DNA of 64,000 nucleotides, taken from positions 157,813-221,812 of the forward strand of contig VXRL01000016.1 of NCBI GenBank assembly GCA_009838515.1. Direction: 5' to 3'. Made by a program: the position numbers and the translations under genes. Position 1 is the stretch's first letter, and every line of letters begins with the position of its first letter. The stretch comes from Terriglobia bacterium. Lineage in GTDB: Bacteria; Acidobacteriota; Terriglobia; Bryobacterales; UBA6623. The notes beneath the pieces were generated by a model, which worked only from the letters and a program-made list of their open reading frames with translations, was not told the origin of the DNA and made no database searches. Below are positions 55,361 to 64,000 of the stretch, one piece after another.

Positions 55361-55765
55361 TCAGTGGGCCGCCTCTTGCGCTTCCAGCTTCTTGCGCAGC
55401 CGGGCCGCGAAGCGGCTGACATCGACCACCACGCGTTCATGCGTCCCTCTGCCGACCACTTCGGCGCCGTCAGAAGCCTCCACCTCAAAGCTTGCGCGGC
55501 GCCCCTCAACGGCGACGAGCTTGGCGGTGTACGTCACCGACTGCCCCATCGGGGTGGCGGCCAAGTGCTCCACGCTGACCTTGATTCCCACGCTGTCGTT
55601 ACCCTCGCCGACGTGTGGCAGGATGGCATCGCGGCAACAGATCTCCATCCAATAAATCATGGATGGCGTTGCCAGGGACGGGCGCACATCCGCCCCGAGA
55701 AAGTTGATGCAATCGTCGCGTCGCACGACGCGAACTTGTTCCAGCAAGATGCCCGGTTCCAGCAT
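55361..55765 (-). CDS. FlK-type hotdog-fold thioesterase
   Basis: About 134 residues from ATG 55765 (a longer frame to 55828 also exists). Hotdog fold with the catalytic set known from fluoroacetyl-CoA thioesterase FlK: Thr33 in LATPSM, Glu41 in WMEI and His67 in SVEHLA. The spacings (8 and 26 residues) equal those of FlK Thr42, Glu50 and His76. That supports acyl-CoA thioester hydrolysis, but fluoroacetate specificity is not implied, since the wider family acts on other acyl-CoAs. It is convergent with gltD. Confidence 0.85.
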   Translation of the reverse strand: MLEPGILLEQVRVVRRDDCINFLGADVRPSLATPSMIYWMEICCRDAILPHVGEGNDSVGIKVSVEHLAATPMGQSVTYTAKLVAVEGRRASFEVEASDGAEVVGRGTHERVVVDVSRFAARLRKKLEAQEAAH

Positions 55766-55798
55766 GAGGCAATGATACATTGGCCGCCATGACAGCCC

Positions 55799-55804
55799 TA
55801 TAAT
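55799..55804 (+). promoter_or_regulatory. -10 box TATAAT directly before the subunit-3 gene
   Basis: Perfect TATAAT ending 8 bases before the ATG at 55813. A transcript starting 6-8 bases downstream would begin at or next to the start codon. No good -35 at 17 bases (TACATT). Confidence 0.45.
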
Positions 55805-55812
55805 CGGGGCAC

Positions 55813-56307
55813 ATGCCACAAACCACACGACGCCAAGCTCTGGTTTCGATAGCTGCCGGGCTGTCCGTCCGCTCGCTGCCCGCGCAAGGGGCCTACGAGC
55901 CCGTCACCTTCTCGGCAGAGGAGTTCGATCTGCTTGGAATCGTGGTGGACATGATCCTGCCCGCATCGGGCACTCCCGGGGCGCGCGAAGTGGGCGTCCA
56001 CGCGATGATCGACGAGGACCTGGCCAAGAGCTCCGATCCGCTGGGAACGCTCCGCAAGGGGCTGGCCGCTTTGCGCGCGGAAGGCTTTGCGGACATGGAC
56101 ATGCCGGAGCGCGTGGCCGTGCTGACCCGCTTCGAAGGAGGTTCCGGGGAGAACAAGGATTTCTTCGAGACCGTCAAGGGATTGACGATCGACGCCTACT
56201 ACTCGACCGAAATCGGCTTGGTCCAAGAGCTCGGCTACCAAGGCAACACCTATCTGGACGAATTCCCGGGCTGCACCGACGATCACAAGCTAGAGGACGC
56301 TGACTGA
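55813..56307 (+). CDS. Gluconate 2-dehydrogenase subunit 3-like Tat protein
   Basis: 164 residues. Twin-arginine signal [13 protein letters not shown]. The mature part ([49 protein letters not shown]) is the gluconate 2-dehydrogenase subunit 3 family, the small partner that carries the FAD subunit through the Tat pathway ('hitchhiker'). It ends on the start of the GMC gene (stop/start overlap of one base), so the two are translationally coupled. Confidence 0.88.
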   Translation: MPQTTRRQALVSIAAGLSVRSLPAQGAYEPVTFSAEEFDLLGIVVDMILPASGTPGAREVGVHAMIDEDLAKSSDPLGTLRKGLAALRAEGFADMDMPERVAVLTRFEGGSGENKDFFETVKGLTIDAYYSTEIGLVQELGYQGNTYLDEFPGCTDDHKLEDAD

Positions 56308-57941
56308 TGGCAAACGGCGAACACGATGTCGTGATCATTGGAAGCGGGGCCTCCGGTGGCATGGCCGCATGGAACCTGACGCGCAAGGGCGCCAAGGTGC
56401 TGATGCTGGAGGCCGGAGAGCGGTTCGAGCGAGCGGACTTCTGGTCGCACGTCAAGCCGTGGGAAGAGCGCGAGCGCCGACGGCGGGGCGAGCGCAGCCC
56501 AGAATTCGAGACGCTGCCGCTGCGCGAGAGCCCCTACGAAACGCTAGCCGGCCAGCACTTCCTGCTGCGCCGGGTGTGGGGCGTCGGCGGCAAGACCAAC
56601 ATCTGGGGGCGGGTCTCGCTGCGCTACGGCGACCTGAACTTCACGGAACCAGCCGTCGACGGCTGGGAGATTCCATGGCCGGTGTCATACAACGACATCG
56701 CGGCTTACTACGACAACGTCGAGAAGCTGATCGGGGTTTGCGGCGGTTCCGACGACTCGAAGTTCTTGCCCGGCTCCCGGCATCACCTTCCGCCGCCCAA
56801 CTTGCGCTGCGGCGAAGTGCTGCTGCGCAAGGGTGCCGAGAAGGCCGGATACACGGTGGTGAACGGCCGCCGCGCGGTCCTGACCACGGAGCATCGCGGG
56901 CGGGCCAAGTGCCACTACTGCGGCGCGTGCGGCAAGGGCTGCGATATCGGCGCGTTCTTCAACTCGCGGGACTACCTCTTGGAGGATGCCTTCGCGACAG
57001 GCAAGCTTGAACTGCGGGAAAACGCCATCGTCTCGCACGTGCTGACGGACGAAGACGGCGCCGCGAGCGGCGTGCGCTACTTCGAGCGGCTGACCGGAGC
57101 GGAGCGCACCGTTGCCGCCAAGCGCGTGGTGGTAGCGGCATCAGCGGTCGACTCGACCAGAATCCTGCTCAATTCCAAGTCCTCGGCACATCCGAACGGC
57201 ATCGGCAACGCCTCCGACGTGATCGGGCGCTATCTCTGCGAGCAGTTCCGATTTCACGTGTACGCGTTTGCCCCGCAGCTCTACGGACGCCCCGCAACCA
57301 ATGACGACGGCATCTCCGGCGGGCACATCTACATCCCGCGGTTCGAGAGTCCCGAGGAGAAGCGCGACTACATGCGCGGCTTCGGCATCCAGCTGTGGGG
57401 CATAGGTTGCGGCTCCAATGCCCAGTTCGCCAAGCGCATGTCCGGATTCGGCCTCGACTTCAAGCGCGACGTGCGCAAGAGCTATCCCGCGCTGGTCCAG
57501 ATGCATCCCTATGGCGAGGTGCTGCCGTACAGGCACAACCGGATCGCGGTGGATGGCACGCCGCCGGACCGCTTCGGCGTTCCCACGATACGCATCGAGT
57601 ACAGGCTCGGCGAGAACGAACGTAAGATGCTGCCGCGCATGTACGACGTGGTCGAGGAAATCCTGCACTCGATGCGGGCAGAGCCGCTGCCATACCGGCG
57701 GGGAGATCTAGACGAGTTGGGAGCGGCAATCCACGAACACGGCACCTGTCGAATGGGCGAGGACCCCAAGCGCTCGGCCTTGAACGGCTACATGCAAATG
57801 CACGAGGTTCCGAACGTGTTCGTCGTGGACGGCAGCGCATTCCCGACGCCGACCGAGAAGAATCCCACGCTAAGCATCTTGGCATTCGCCTGGCGGGCGA
57901 CCGACTATATGGCCGAGCAGATGCGGCTGGGCAACATTTGA
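56307..57941 (+). CDS. GMC-family FAD-dependent dehydrogenase, large subunit
   Basis: 544 residues. FAD motif [17 protein letters not shown] near the N-terminus and HEHGTCRMG plus [19 protein letters not shown] at the C-terminus are GMC hallmarks. No own signal peptide, so export with the Tat-tagged subunit before it is expected. A Cys-rich loop ([12 protein letters not shown]) resembles the cluster-binding region of the Burkholderia cepacia FAD glucose dehydrogenase, so an Fe-S cluster is possible. It probably oxidises a sugar or alcohol in the periplasm. No cytochrome subunit follows it. Confidence 0.92.
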   Translation: MANGEHDVVIIGSGASGGMAAWNLTRKGAKVLMLEAGERFERADFWSHVKPWEERERRRRGERSPEFETLPLRESPYETLAGQHFLLRRVWGVGGKTNIWGRVSLRYGDLNFTEPAVDGWEIPWPVSYNDIAAYYDNVEKLIGVCGGSDDSKFLPGSRHHLPPPNLRCGEVLLRKGAEKAGYTVVNGRRAVLTTEHRGRAKCHYCGACGKGCDIGAFFNSRDYLLEDAFATGKLELRENAIVSHVLTDEDGAASGVRYFERLTGAERTVAAKRVVVAASAVDSTRILLNSKSSAHPNGIGNASDVIGRYLCEQFRFHVYAFAPQLYGRPATNDDGISGGHIYIPRFESPEEKRDYMRGFGIQLWGIGCGSNAQFAKRMSGFGLDFKRDVRKSYPALVQMHPYGEVLPYRHNRIAVDGTPPDRFGVPTIRIEYRLGENERKMLPRMYDVVEEILHSMRAEPLPYRRGDLDELGAAIHEHGTCRMGEDPKRSALNGYMQMHEVPNVFVVDGSAFPTPTEKNPTLSILAFAWRATDYMAEQMRLGNI

Positions 57942-58023
57942 GCCCGGCCGGCGGCTACAGCTGGCCAACCTGCCGGGTTGTCAGCGCGCCCGGACCCGGG
58001 CTGCGGCCAACGCTCTGCGGGCG

Positions 58024-59025
58024 CTATGGATTCGCGGACTTCTCCAACTCGCTATCGATGACGTTGCGGTAGTTCTCGATGGCTCTCGCGCCGGTCATCA
58101 GGATCCCGTTGACCAGGATGGCCGGCGTGCCCTCGATGCCCAGATTCCTCGCTTCCAATGCCTCAACAGCGACCGGGCGTTGATACTTGCCGGAATTCAA
58201 GCATTCCATCAACGGCTCGGGGTCTACTTCGGTAGCTTCCGCTACCTCGGTGTAGGTCGCATCGGTGAACAGGTCCTGCTCAAACAGCTTGGCGCGGTAC
58301 TCCCAGAACTTGTCCTGCTCTCCGGCGCAGCGCGCCGCCTGCGCCGCGCGCACGGCTTCGGGATGGATATCCGTCAGAGGCAGGTCCTTGAACACCCAGC
58401 GGATGCGATCCTGGTATTCCTCGCGCAGTTCGGACAGGACAGGCTGGACCCGGCGGCAGAACGGGCACTGAAAGTCTGAGAACTCCACGATCGTCACAGG
58501 GGCGTCCGCAGGCCCCCGCTGCCGGGCGTCCTGCAGTTCCACAGGCAGCCTGGGAGGATCGAGGTGGATCTCGATCTCGGCATCGGCGCGGAGCACTGCA
58601 ACGAGGTCGTTGAGGTGCGTGGTTGCCTTCTGCTGACGCAAGAGCCTGACGATCTCGTCCCGAATCTCCTTCAGCGGCTTATTGATCTTGTCCTTCTGCT
58701 CGTTGTAAAAGTCGCCGACTTCCTTGTTGGTAGGCGAGCCGATCTTCGGCTCGACTTCGGCCGCGATGAACTCCTGAACAGTCATGTCCTGCCGCTTAGC
58801 TTCCTCCTCGAGGAGCTTGCTTGCGATCTCTGAACCGAGCGCCTGCGTGCGCAAAGAGTGGATCTGCTGGTCTAGCTTGCGCCACTGAGCACTGACATCA
58901 AGGTCTGCCTCGAAGATAGGTTCGCCGTTGACCGTGGCCAAGGGCTCGTCTTCCCCGAACACCGGTGTTGCGAGCGCCGCCAGAGACAGCGCAGCGGCAC
59001 CTATTGCCTGTTTCATGCTTCTCAT
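58024..59025 (-). CDS. DsbA-like oxidoreductase with SurA-like N-terminal region
   Basis: 333 residues. Signal peptide ends TPVFG. Residues ~25-150 look like the helical N-terminal part of SurA/peptidyl-prolyl isomerase chaperones (ATVNGEPIFEADLD, LLEEEAKRQDMTVQEFIAAE). The rest is a thioredoxin-fold DsbA-type domain with active site CPFC in FSDFQCPFCRRVQP and cis-Pro in EGTPAILVNG. No PPIase domain. It likely oxidises or isomerises disulfides in the periplasm. The chaperone-like region may hold substrates. No DsbB is adjacent. Confidence 0.88.
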   Translation of the reverse strand: MRSMKQAIGAAALSLAALATPVFGEDEPLATVNGEPIFEADLDVSAQWRKLDQQIHSLRTQALGSEIASKLLEEEAKRQDMTVQEFIAAEVEPKIGSPTNKEVGDFYNEQKDKINKPLKEIRDEIVRLLRQQKATTHLNDLVAVLRADAEIEIHLDPPRLPVELQDARQRGPADAPVTIVEFSDFQCPFCRRVQPVLSELREEYQDRIRWVFKDLPLTDIHPEAVRAAQAARCAGEQDKFWEYRAKLFEQDLFTDATYTEVAEATEVDPEPLMECLNSGKYQRPVAVEALEARNLGIEGTPAILVNGILMTGARAIENYRNVIDSELEKSANP

Positions 59026-59397
59026 TGTAGTGGCTGAGGGCTCGGAATTACCACCGAGAACAGGCTCTCGCGACGGTGCTGCGGCTGTGGATCAACGACC
59101 TTCGCGCGGCGGCCCAGGGTCCATGTGGAGAGTGGGCGGCGGGGAGTTGGCCGCGGGCCTCCAGGCCGAGCCTGCGACGTTGAGTCCGGGGGCGCGCTCG
59201 GACGTTGGGCACACTCCTCCGTGCTGTCGGATGCACGTCCTCAGAGTCTTCCTCAGGACCAAGCTTGCGGCACCTCGCAATGGTGATCGGCCAGCTGCCT
59301 CGATTGGCAATCGTTCGGATGCCGAAGCCGTCCCGCTAACGCAGGCGAGCGCGCGGTTGTTGCGCGCCCGGCATTCCCGTAATAGCCTGTTGGAACT
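59026..59397. other. Divergent intergenic region between dsbA-like and ThuA-like genes
   Basis: About 370 bases. TTGTTG (59357-59362), 17 bases, TAATAG (59380-59385) is a candidate promoter 12 bases before the ThuA-like ATG. The rest has open frames on both strands with no recognisable product. Confidence 0.35.
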
Positions 59398-60279
59398 ATG
59401 CGGATCCTTGCCCTGATACCACTGCTCGCCCTTCCGTTGACTGCGGCGGACCCCATCAATGTGCTTGTGTGGGACGAGCGCCAACCCCGCCAGGCCGAAG
59501 CCTACGACAACTTTCTCGGCAACGAGATCGCCGCGCATCTAGGTGCCTTGCCCGGCTTGACGGTGGTTTCCGTCGGACAGGACGATCCCGCTCACGGTCT
59601 TGGCACGCTCGACGAGCAGGACGTGCTGGTGTGGTGGGGGCACGTGCGCCAAGGAGAGGTCCCCGACGAAATCGGCCAGAGGATCGTCCAACGGGTGCGT
59701 TCCGGCAAACTGGCTCTGATCGCATTGCACTCGGCGCATTGGTCGGTGCCGTTCATGGAGGCCATGTACGCGCGCACGCGAGATGACGCCAAGCGGCGTT
59801 TCCCCAACCCCGACACCAAGATCGAATTCGTGCCGCCCCCGGGCCGTATTCCGCCTGCCTACGACTCGCTGGTCACGCCGGCGTACTATGCCTTCGTGCG
59901 ACGCGGCAAGGTCTCGCAAGTCCGGGTCGACCTGCCCAACTGCGTCTTCCCGGGCGTCGATGCGCACGGCAAGCCCAGCATGCTGACTGTAACGATGCCG
60001 GAGCACCCGATCATGGCAGGCTTGCCGCGTCAATTCGAGCTTCCAGAGAGCGAGATGTACGACGAGCCATTCCATGTCCCGGAACCGGATCAGGTCCTGT
60101 TCCGAGAAGACTGGCGGAGCGGCGGCTGGTTCCGGGGAGGGATGCTCTGGAAACTAGGCGAGGGCCAGGTGTTCTATTTCCGGCCGGGACACGAGACGTT
60201 TCCCGTCTTCAAGGATCCAAACGTGTCGCGCATCTTGGAGAACGCCGTGCGGTGGCTTGGACAAGAGGTACAACGCTGA
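59398..60279 (+). CDS. ThuA-like protein (trehalose-utilisation-type)
   Basis: 293 residues. Short signal peptide ending TAADP. NVLVWDERQPRQAEAYDNFLG, DEQDVLVWWGHVRQGEV, LALIALHSAHWSVPFMEAM and LTVTMPEHPIMAGLP, with YDEPFHVPEPDQVLF and KLGEGQVFYFRPGHETFPVF, are close to the classical ThuA group (trehalose utilisation in rhizobia), more so than the two other ThuA-like proteins in the window. It likely acts in the periplasm on a sugar. It is followed by a long palindrome before the convergent receptor gene. Confidence 0.9.
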   Translation: MRILALIPLLALPLTAADPINVLVWDERQPRQAEAYDNFLGNEIAAHLGALPGLTVVSVGQDDPAHGLGTLDEQDVLVWWGHVRQGEVPDEIGQRIVQRVRSGKLALIALHSAHWSVPFMEAMYARTRDDAKRRFPNPDTKIEFVPPPGRIPPAYDSLVTPAYYAFVRRGKVSQVRVDLPNCVFPGVDAHGKPSMLTVTMPEHPIMAGLPRQFELPESEMYDEPFHVPEPDQVLFREDWRSGGWFRGGMLWKLGEGQVFYFRPGHETFPVFKDPNVSRILENAVRWLGQEVQR

Positions 60280-60469
60280 CGGAGCAAGGGGACTGAAGAG
60301 CGCAGTTCCCAATGCAATCCCGCTACAGTCACGCGATCGATTCTCATCGACAAGGGGCCGGCGGCGTCTCGATGATGACGCCGTCATCAACGACGGAAAC
60401 AGCGAGCGGACAGTACGGCTGCAGGCGGGAACCAAAGCCGGGACTTGCCCCAGTCTCGCGGGGCGACTA

Positions 60470-60499
60470 GGCCGGTGCGGGCAATTGCCCGCACCGGCC
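60470..60499. repeat. 30-bp perfect palindrome, possible bidirectional terminator
   Basis: GGCCGGTGCGGGCAA followed at once by its exact reverse complement TTGCCCGCACCGGCC. It sits between the convergent ThuA-like gene and the receptor gene, 190 bases after one and 27 bases after the other. A hairpin with a small AATT loop could terminate both transcripts, though neither side has a strong T-run. Confidence 0.6.
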
Positions 60500-60526
60500 G
60501 GCTTGTCTGTCGCTCCGGACTGCCCA

Positions 60527-63500
60527 CTAGAACGCGAGGCGAGCGCCGAGCTGGATCTGGCGGGCCGGGAACGTCGACGTAACCCGGCCGAAAGTAGAAC
60601 TGGCAAGATTTCCGTTCACGTTCCGCAAGTTGACGCGGTTGAGAACGTTGAAGAACTCAAAGCGCAACTGCAGATTGACCCGCTCGCTGATCGGATTGTT
60701 CTTGATCACCGAAAAATCGATGTTGATCATGCCCGGGCCGCGGAAGCCGTGCCGAGGCAGGTTCCCTAACGATCCCGGAGCGGGAAGCGGGAAGTCGGAC
60801 GCCGAGAACAGGCCTGCGATATAGCGCTGGCGCCCGGGCGCACTCGGCAAGCTCGAGCTGGGCGCGTTGGGGAAGTCGAAGTTCACGCCATCGGCATTGA
60901 AGTCGCCGCTGCCGGGAAGGAACCCGATCACCGCGCCGTTAGCATCGAGCTCGGGCTGGAACGGCGCCGTGCTGACAACGTTGAACGGCGGGCCGCTTTG
61001 CAGCATCGCGATCGAGCCCATTTCCCAGCCGCCCAGCACGTGCTTGCCGAAGGCTCCCAAGCCTTCCGGCGTGGCGAACTGATACAGGCCCGAGAACGAG
61101 AAGCGGTTACGGAAGTCCCAGTCAGCGGGGGCCCGGAATCGCTGCAGGTCGTGCTGGCTCGGCGTCGCATTGCCCGGATCCCGATTCACGCGCGAACCGG
61201 CCTGCCCGAGATCTTCCGTCTTCGACAGCGTGTAAGAAGACTGGAATGAGCCTCGGTCGCCCAAGCGCCCGCGGAACGACAGGATCATGGCGTTGTAGCC
61301 GACTTCGTTCGCGTTGCGCTCGTAGAAGATCCGGCCAAAACTGGGATTGAGGCGATCAAAACTGCCGTCCAGCAAATCTCCGGCGAAGCGGTTGAAGTCG
61401 TGCCCAACCAGTCCGCCCGTCGTGGTGGACCCGCTGTACATGGCGCCGACGACCAAGTCCCCGGGCATGCGTTTCTCGATGCCGATGTTGTAGTTGTAGG
61501 TGTCGCTTGCTTCGATGTTCCGGTCAATTCCCCCGACGGCTGCTCTGGCACCCAACAAGCCGCCGCGCTCGTCGACTTGGAGGACGTTGAACTGGGGCAG
61601 GATCCAGCCGTATGGGAAGGTCAGCTGTGTCGCGCGCGAGAAGATCGGATCGGGCGAATTCGGATCGTCCCGCCTTGCAGACAGAGCGATCAGGCCCGGC
61701 GGGTTCCCGCGGACGCGATTCGCCTCGCCGAGCGGAATCCAGTCGTGGTACAAGCCGACTCCGCCGCGAATCGTCCAGTTGCCGTCGCCGGTCGGATCCC
61801 AAGCGAACCCGGCGCGTGGCGCGATGTTGTTCGTGACGCGTCCGGCGTAGATTCCCTCATCAGTGAACTGGACCCTGGCATTTGCGAAGGCGTCATTGAC
61901 CTGGTCGGCCGAGCCGAGCGAGGAGAACTGCTGCGGCAGGAAGACGTTGCCGAGAGGCACGCCCTTCTCCTGGTTGCGGGTAATGTTGCCGAAGTCATCC
62001 CAACGGATGCCCCACGTCAGCGTCAGCCGCTGGGTCACTTTCCATACGTCCTGAACGAAGAAGCCCCACGTGTTCAACAGATGCTCGTAGCCGCCCGGTC
62101 CCTCAGCACCGGTCAGCGGGTCGATCCAAGGGCCGCTTTGAGTGAACGGTTGGTCGGTGACGAGATCAATCAGGTTGTTGAAACCGAACGAGACCCGCCC
62201 GTAAGTGTCGTTGAAGCGAGCGTCATCGTCACCCCACCAGCCGCTCACACCGAATTTCAGCGAGTGGCTGCCTTTGATCACTGTCACGACGTTCCGCCAA
62301 TTGAAGTTGTTCTGGATGAATACCGCAGGGCCCCAAGCCGGACTGATGCCCAGGCTCTGGCCCTGGATCGAGATGCCGGGGATATCAACCGGGATAGGTC
62401 CGCCGTCTGTGGACTCGTTAAAGCCGCGCCAGCCATCTACATAACCCCATCCGAAGCTGGCCTCGTTCAGAACTGTCGGTGAGAACGTGTGCGTCCAGCT
62501 ACCTTGAATGGCATTCATGTTGCCGTCATCGGTAGTGCTAAATCCGCGGCGGTTGACTTGGGTCTCGATGTCGTACTTCATCTTGTACATGTTGAAGTAG
62601 ACACGGTCGGCGGACTCGTTGAAGTATTGGTCGACGCGAGCGTTGTACTGGTTGCCGTTGCGGAACGGGCTGCTGACGAACCGGCCCTCGTTGATCAATG
62701 GCAGACTGCAGGGAATCATGTGCGTCGCGGCAGTCCCACAGCCGCTTGCACCTGTACCGAATACATCCGCTGCTGAGCGGGTGTTCCCGGTAGTGAAGGC
62801 ATCGACCGGAGGACGCTCGGCGAGAAACTGAGTGCCCAGCGTACCCGGGAAGTTCTCCTGCGCCCAGCCCACGAATTCGCGCGACTCGAACGTCCTCACA
62901 GAGTCCGCGAGGGATAGCTCTGACCGTAGTCCTTCGTACGAGCCGAAGAAGAAGGTCGAGTTCTTCACGATCGGTCCGCCGATCGTGCCGTTGAGGATGT
63001 TCTTCTTGAACTTCTGCTTCTCTCCTGGGGAGAACACAGTACGGGCTGTCAACCCCTGATTGGTGAAGAAGTAGCTGGCCGTACCGTGGAACTCGTTGGA
63101 CCCGCTCTTGGTGGTAATTGCGACTTGAACCGAACTCGCATTGGTCTGCTCGACGCTGAACGTGTTTGTCTGAATCGCCACCTCCTCCACGGACTCAACG
63201 TTGGGGGTGACGTTGGGGCGGCCTTGGATGATGTTGCTTGTCATGTTCAGGCCGTCCAAGGTGTAGAGGTTGCCGCTGGAGTTGCGGCCGTTCCCGCTCG
63301 CTTCGATCGCAACCTCGGTGTTGAAGTTGTCCGGGGGGCCGGTGGCGGTGCCTCCGGCAAGCAGGCCATACCCGGTGATGCCCGGGGCGACAGCGGCGAT
63401 GCCCAGCATGTTGCGGGAACCGAACGGCAGGTCGTCAAGCTGCTCTTCCTCTACCGTTGACTGCAGGCGCGAGTCAGCAGTATCAAGCACGGGTGCCTCG

Positions 63501-63859
63501 GCTGTCACTACGACGCGCTCAGCGGCCGCCTGCACATCAAGCTGGGCATTCGCCTCGCCGATCTGGTTGGTCAGCAGGTCGACCGGAATCACCATCACTG
63601 CGAAGCCTTCGGCTTCGACCCGGACCTCGTACTCTCCAGCGCCGAGGCTGGGAATGCGGTACACGCCGGACACATTGGTCTCGGCCATGCGCTCGATCCC
63701 AGTCGAGATGTCCGTCAAGGTGACGCTTGCTCCGGGGATCACCGCTCCAGACTGGTCCACAATCGTCCCTTGAATGCTGCTGCCGAACTGCGCGAAGGCC
63801 ACAGCGGGAAGAAGAATGGCCACCAAGACGAGCGTGGTTGGCACGGTGAACGATTTCAT
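60527..63859 (-). CDS. Oar-like TonB-dependent outer-membrane receptor
   Basis: 1110 residues. AAGGAG precedes the ATG. Signal peptide ends VAFAQ. Residues ~28-110 form a carboxypeptidase-regulatory-like domain (IQGTIVDQSGAVIPGASVTL, GVYRIPSLGAGEYEVRVEAE). A plug-like region follows (VVVTAEAPVLDT, then LNMTSNIIQGRPNVTPNVES), then a long beta-barrel ending with an aromatic Phe (QIQLGARLAF). This class is strongly expanded in Acidobacteriota and imports large substrates or serves in adhesion. It depends on TonB energy, and no ExbBD-TonB genes are adjacent. The tol genes at 36-38 kb are a separate system. Confidence 0.94.
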   Translation of the reverse strand: MKSFTVPTTLVLVAILLPAVAFAQFGSSIQGTIVDQSGAVIPGASVTLTDISTGIERMAETNVSGVYRIPSLGAGEYEVRVEAEGFAVMVIPVDLLTNQIGEANAQLDVQAAAERVVVTAEAPVLDTADSRLQSTVEEEQLDDLPFGSRNMLGIAAVAPGITGYGLLAGGTATGPPDNFNTEVAIEASGNGRNSSGNLYTLDGLNMTSNIIQGRPNVTPNVESVEEVAIQTNTFSVEQTNASSVQVAITTKSGSNEFHGTASYFFTNQGLTARTVFSPGEKQKFKKNILNGTIGGPIVKNSTFFFGSYEGLRSELSLADSVRTFESREFVGWAQENFPGTLGTQFLAERPPVDAFTTGNTRSAADVFGTGASGCGTAATHMIPCSLPLINEGRFVSSPFRNGNQYNARVDQYFNESADRVYFNMYKMKYDIETQVNRRGFSTTDDGNMNAIQGSWTHTFSPTVLNEASFGWGYVDGWRGFNESTDGGPIPVDIPGISIQGQSLGISPAWGPAVFIQNNFNWRNVVTVIKGSHSLKFGVSGWWGDDDARFNDTYGRVSFGFNNLIDLVTDQPFTQSGPWIDPLTGAEGPGGYEHLLNTWGFFVQDVWKVTQRLTLTWGIRWDDFGNITRNQEKGVPLGNVFLPQQFSSLGSADQVNDAFANARVQFTDEGIYAGRVTNNIAPRAGFAWDPTGDGNWTIRGGVGLYHDWIPLGEANRVRGNPPGLIALSARRDDPNSPDPIFSRATQLTFPYGWILPQFNVLQVDERGGLLGARAAVGGIDRNIEASDTYNYNIGIEKRMPGDLVVGAMYSGSTTTGGLVGHDFNRFAGDLLDGSFDRLNPSFGRIFYERNANEVGYNAMILSFRGRLGDRGSFQSSYTLSKTEDLGQAGSRVNRDPGNATPSQHDLQRFRAPADWDFRNRFSFSGLYQFATPEGLGAFGKHVLGGWEMGSIAMLQSGPPFNVVSTAPFQPELDANGAVIGFLPGSGDFNADGVNFDFPNAPSSSLPSAPGRQRYIAGLFSASDFPLPAPGSLGNLPRHGFRGPGMINIDFSVIKNNPISERVNLQLRFEFFNVLNRVNLRNVNGNLASSTFGRVTSTFPARQIQLGARLAF

Positions 63860-63981
63860 GCTTCGACTCCTTCGGATATTTCCGGTTGCAAGGCGCCGCC
63901 CGCCGCCACCCGGCTGACAGTCCTTTCCAATCCAAAGATGAGCATGAAATGGGGAGGAGGAGAGGAAGCGGGAAGAGGGAG

Positions 63982-63987
63982 ATTATA
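63982..63987 (-). promoter_or_regulatory. -10 box upstream of the receptor gene
   Basis: Minus-strand TATAAT about 123 bases before the receptor ATG. The matching -35 box would lie beyond the end of the window. The leader between them contains a long pyrimidine-rich stretch (63938-63980). Confidence 0.4.
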
Positions 63988-64000
63988 GCCGGTTGGGGGA

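Overview
The window reads as a chromosomal segment of a high-GC, Gram-negative (diderm) aerobic heterotroph. My best guess is Acidobacteriota. The reasons are a 1110-residue Oar-type TonB-dependent receptor with an N-terminal carboxypeptidase-regulatory-like domain, a split cytochrome b / Rieske operon with a large multiheme cytochrome c, a complete tol-pal operon whose Pal carries an Ig-like domain, and many sulfatase, ThuA-like and DUF1501 proteins. Planctomycetota-like or Verrucomicrobiota-like lineages share some of these families, so the assignment is an inference. No tRNA, rRNA, CRISPR array or intact mobile element was seen.

Layout. 1-1240: 3' end of purF and a HpcH/HpaI-type aldolase with a signal peptide. 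1288-8600 (minus strand): a probable respiratory operon of Rieske protein, cytochrome b N-half, cytochrome b C-half, octaheme cytochrome c, cupredoxin-like lipoprotein and heme O synthase, with a recognisable promoter upstream of the Rieske gene. 8705-11020: kdsB and a lipoprotein sulfatase. 11300-12360: a decayed HigBA-type toxin-antitoxin pair and empty sequence. 12388-17945: an SDR, mazG, a GNAT protein, a sugar-phosphate isomerase-like protein and an EF-G-like GTPase with an altered G4 box. 18088-21085: a second sulfatase, a small lipoprotein and a ThuA-like lipoprotein.

21642-34759 is the most distinctive region. A 3440-residue type I polyketide synthase has the order KS-AT-DH-cMT-(structural KR)-ER-KR-ACP-KS-AT. 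The protein stops straight after the second AT, and that AT lacks its nucleophile serine and about 70 residues including the catalytic-His segment. There is no thioesterase domain. Downstream and convergent lie an alpha/beta hydrolase and two paralogous free-standing acyl carrier proteins with related leaders. I infer a split or iterative lipid/polyketide system in which the terminal KS works with discrete carrier proteins. Gene density is low between 32 and 36 kb.

36.1-41.5 kb: tolQ-tolR-tolA-like-tolB-pal-cpoB, the complete envelope-constriction system, followed by arsC. 42-46.8 kb: a UvrD/PcrA helicase (minus), a DUF1501 protein and aroE. 46.9-48.2 kb: two secreted Arg/Gly-rich proteins, one Spy-like. 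48.4-51.7 kb (minus): di-heme peroxidase, maf and a membrane glycosyltransferase, plus an isolated nuoB. 51.8-60.3 kb: a lipoprotein-type msrB, two ThuA-like proteins, gltD, a FlK-type hotdog thioesterase, a two-gene GMC dehydrogenase and a DsbA-like protein with a SurA-like N-terminus. 60.5-63.9 kb: the Oar-like receptor, separated from its convergent neighbour by a 30-bp perfect palindrome.

All domain and motif calls were made by reading the translations. No database search, alignment program or folding program was run.
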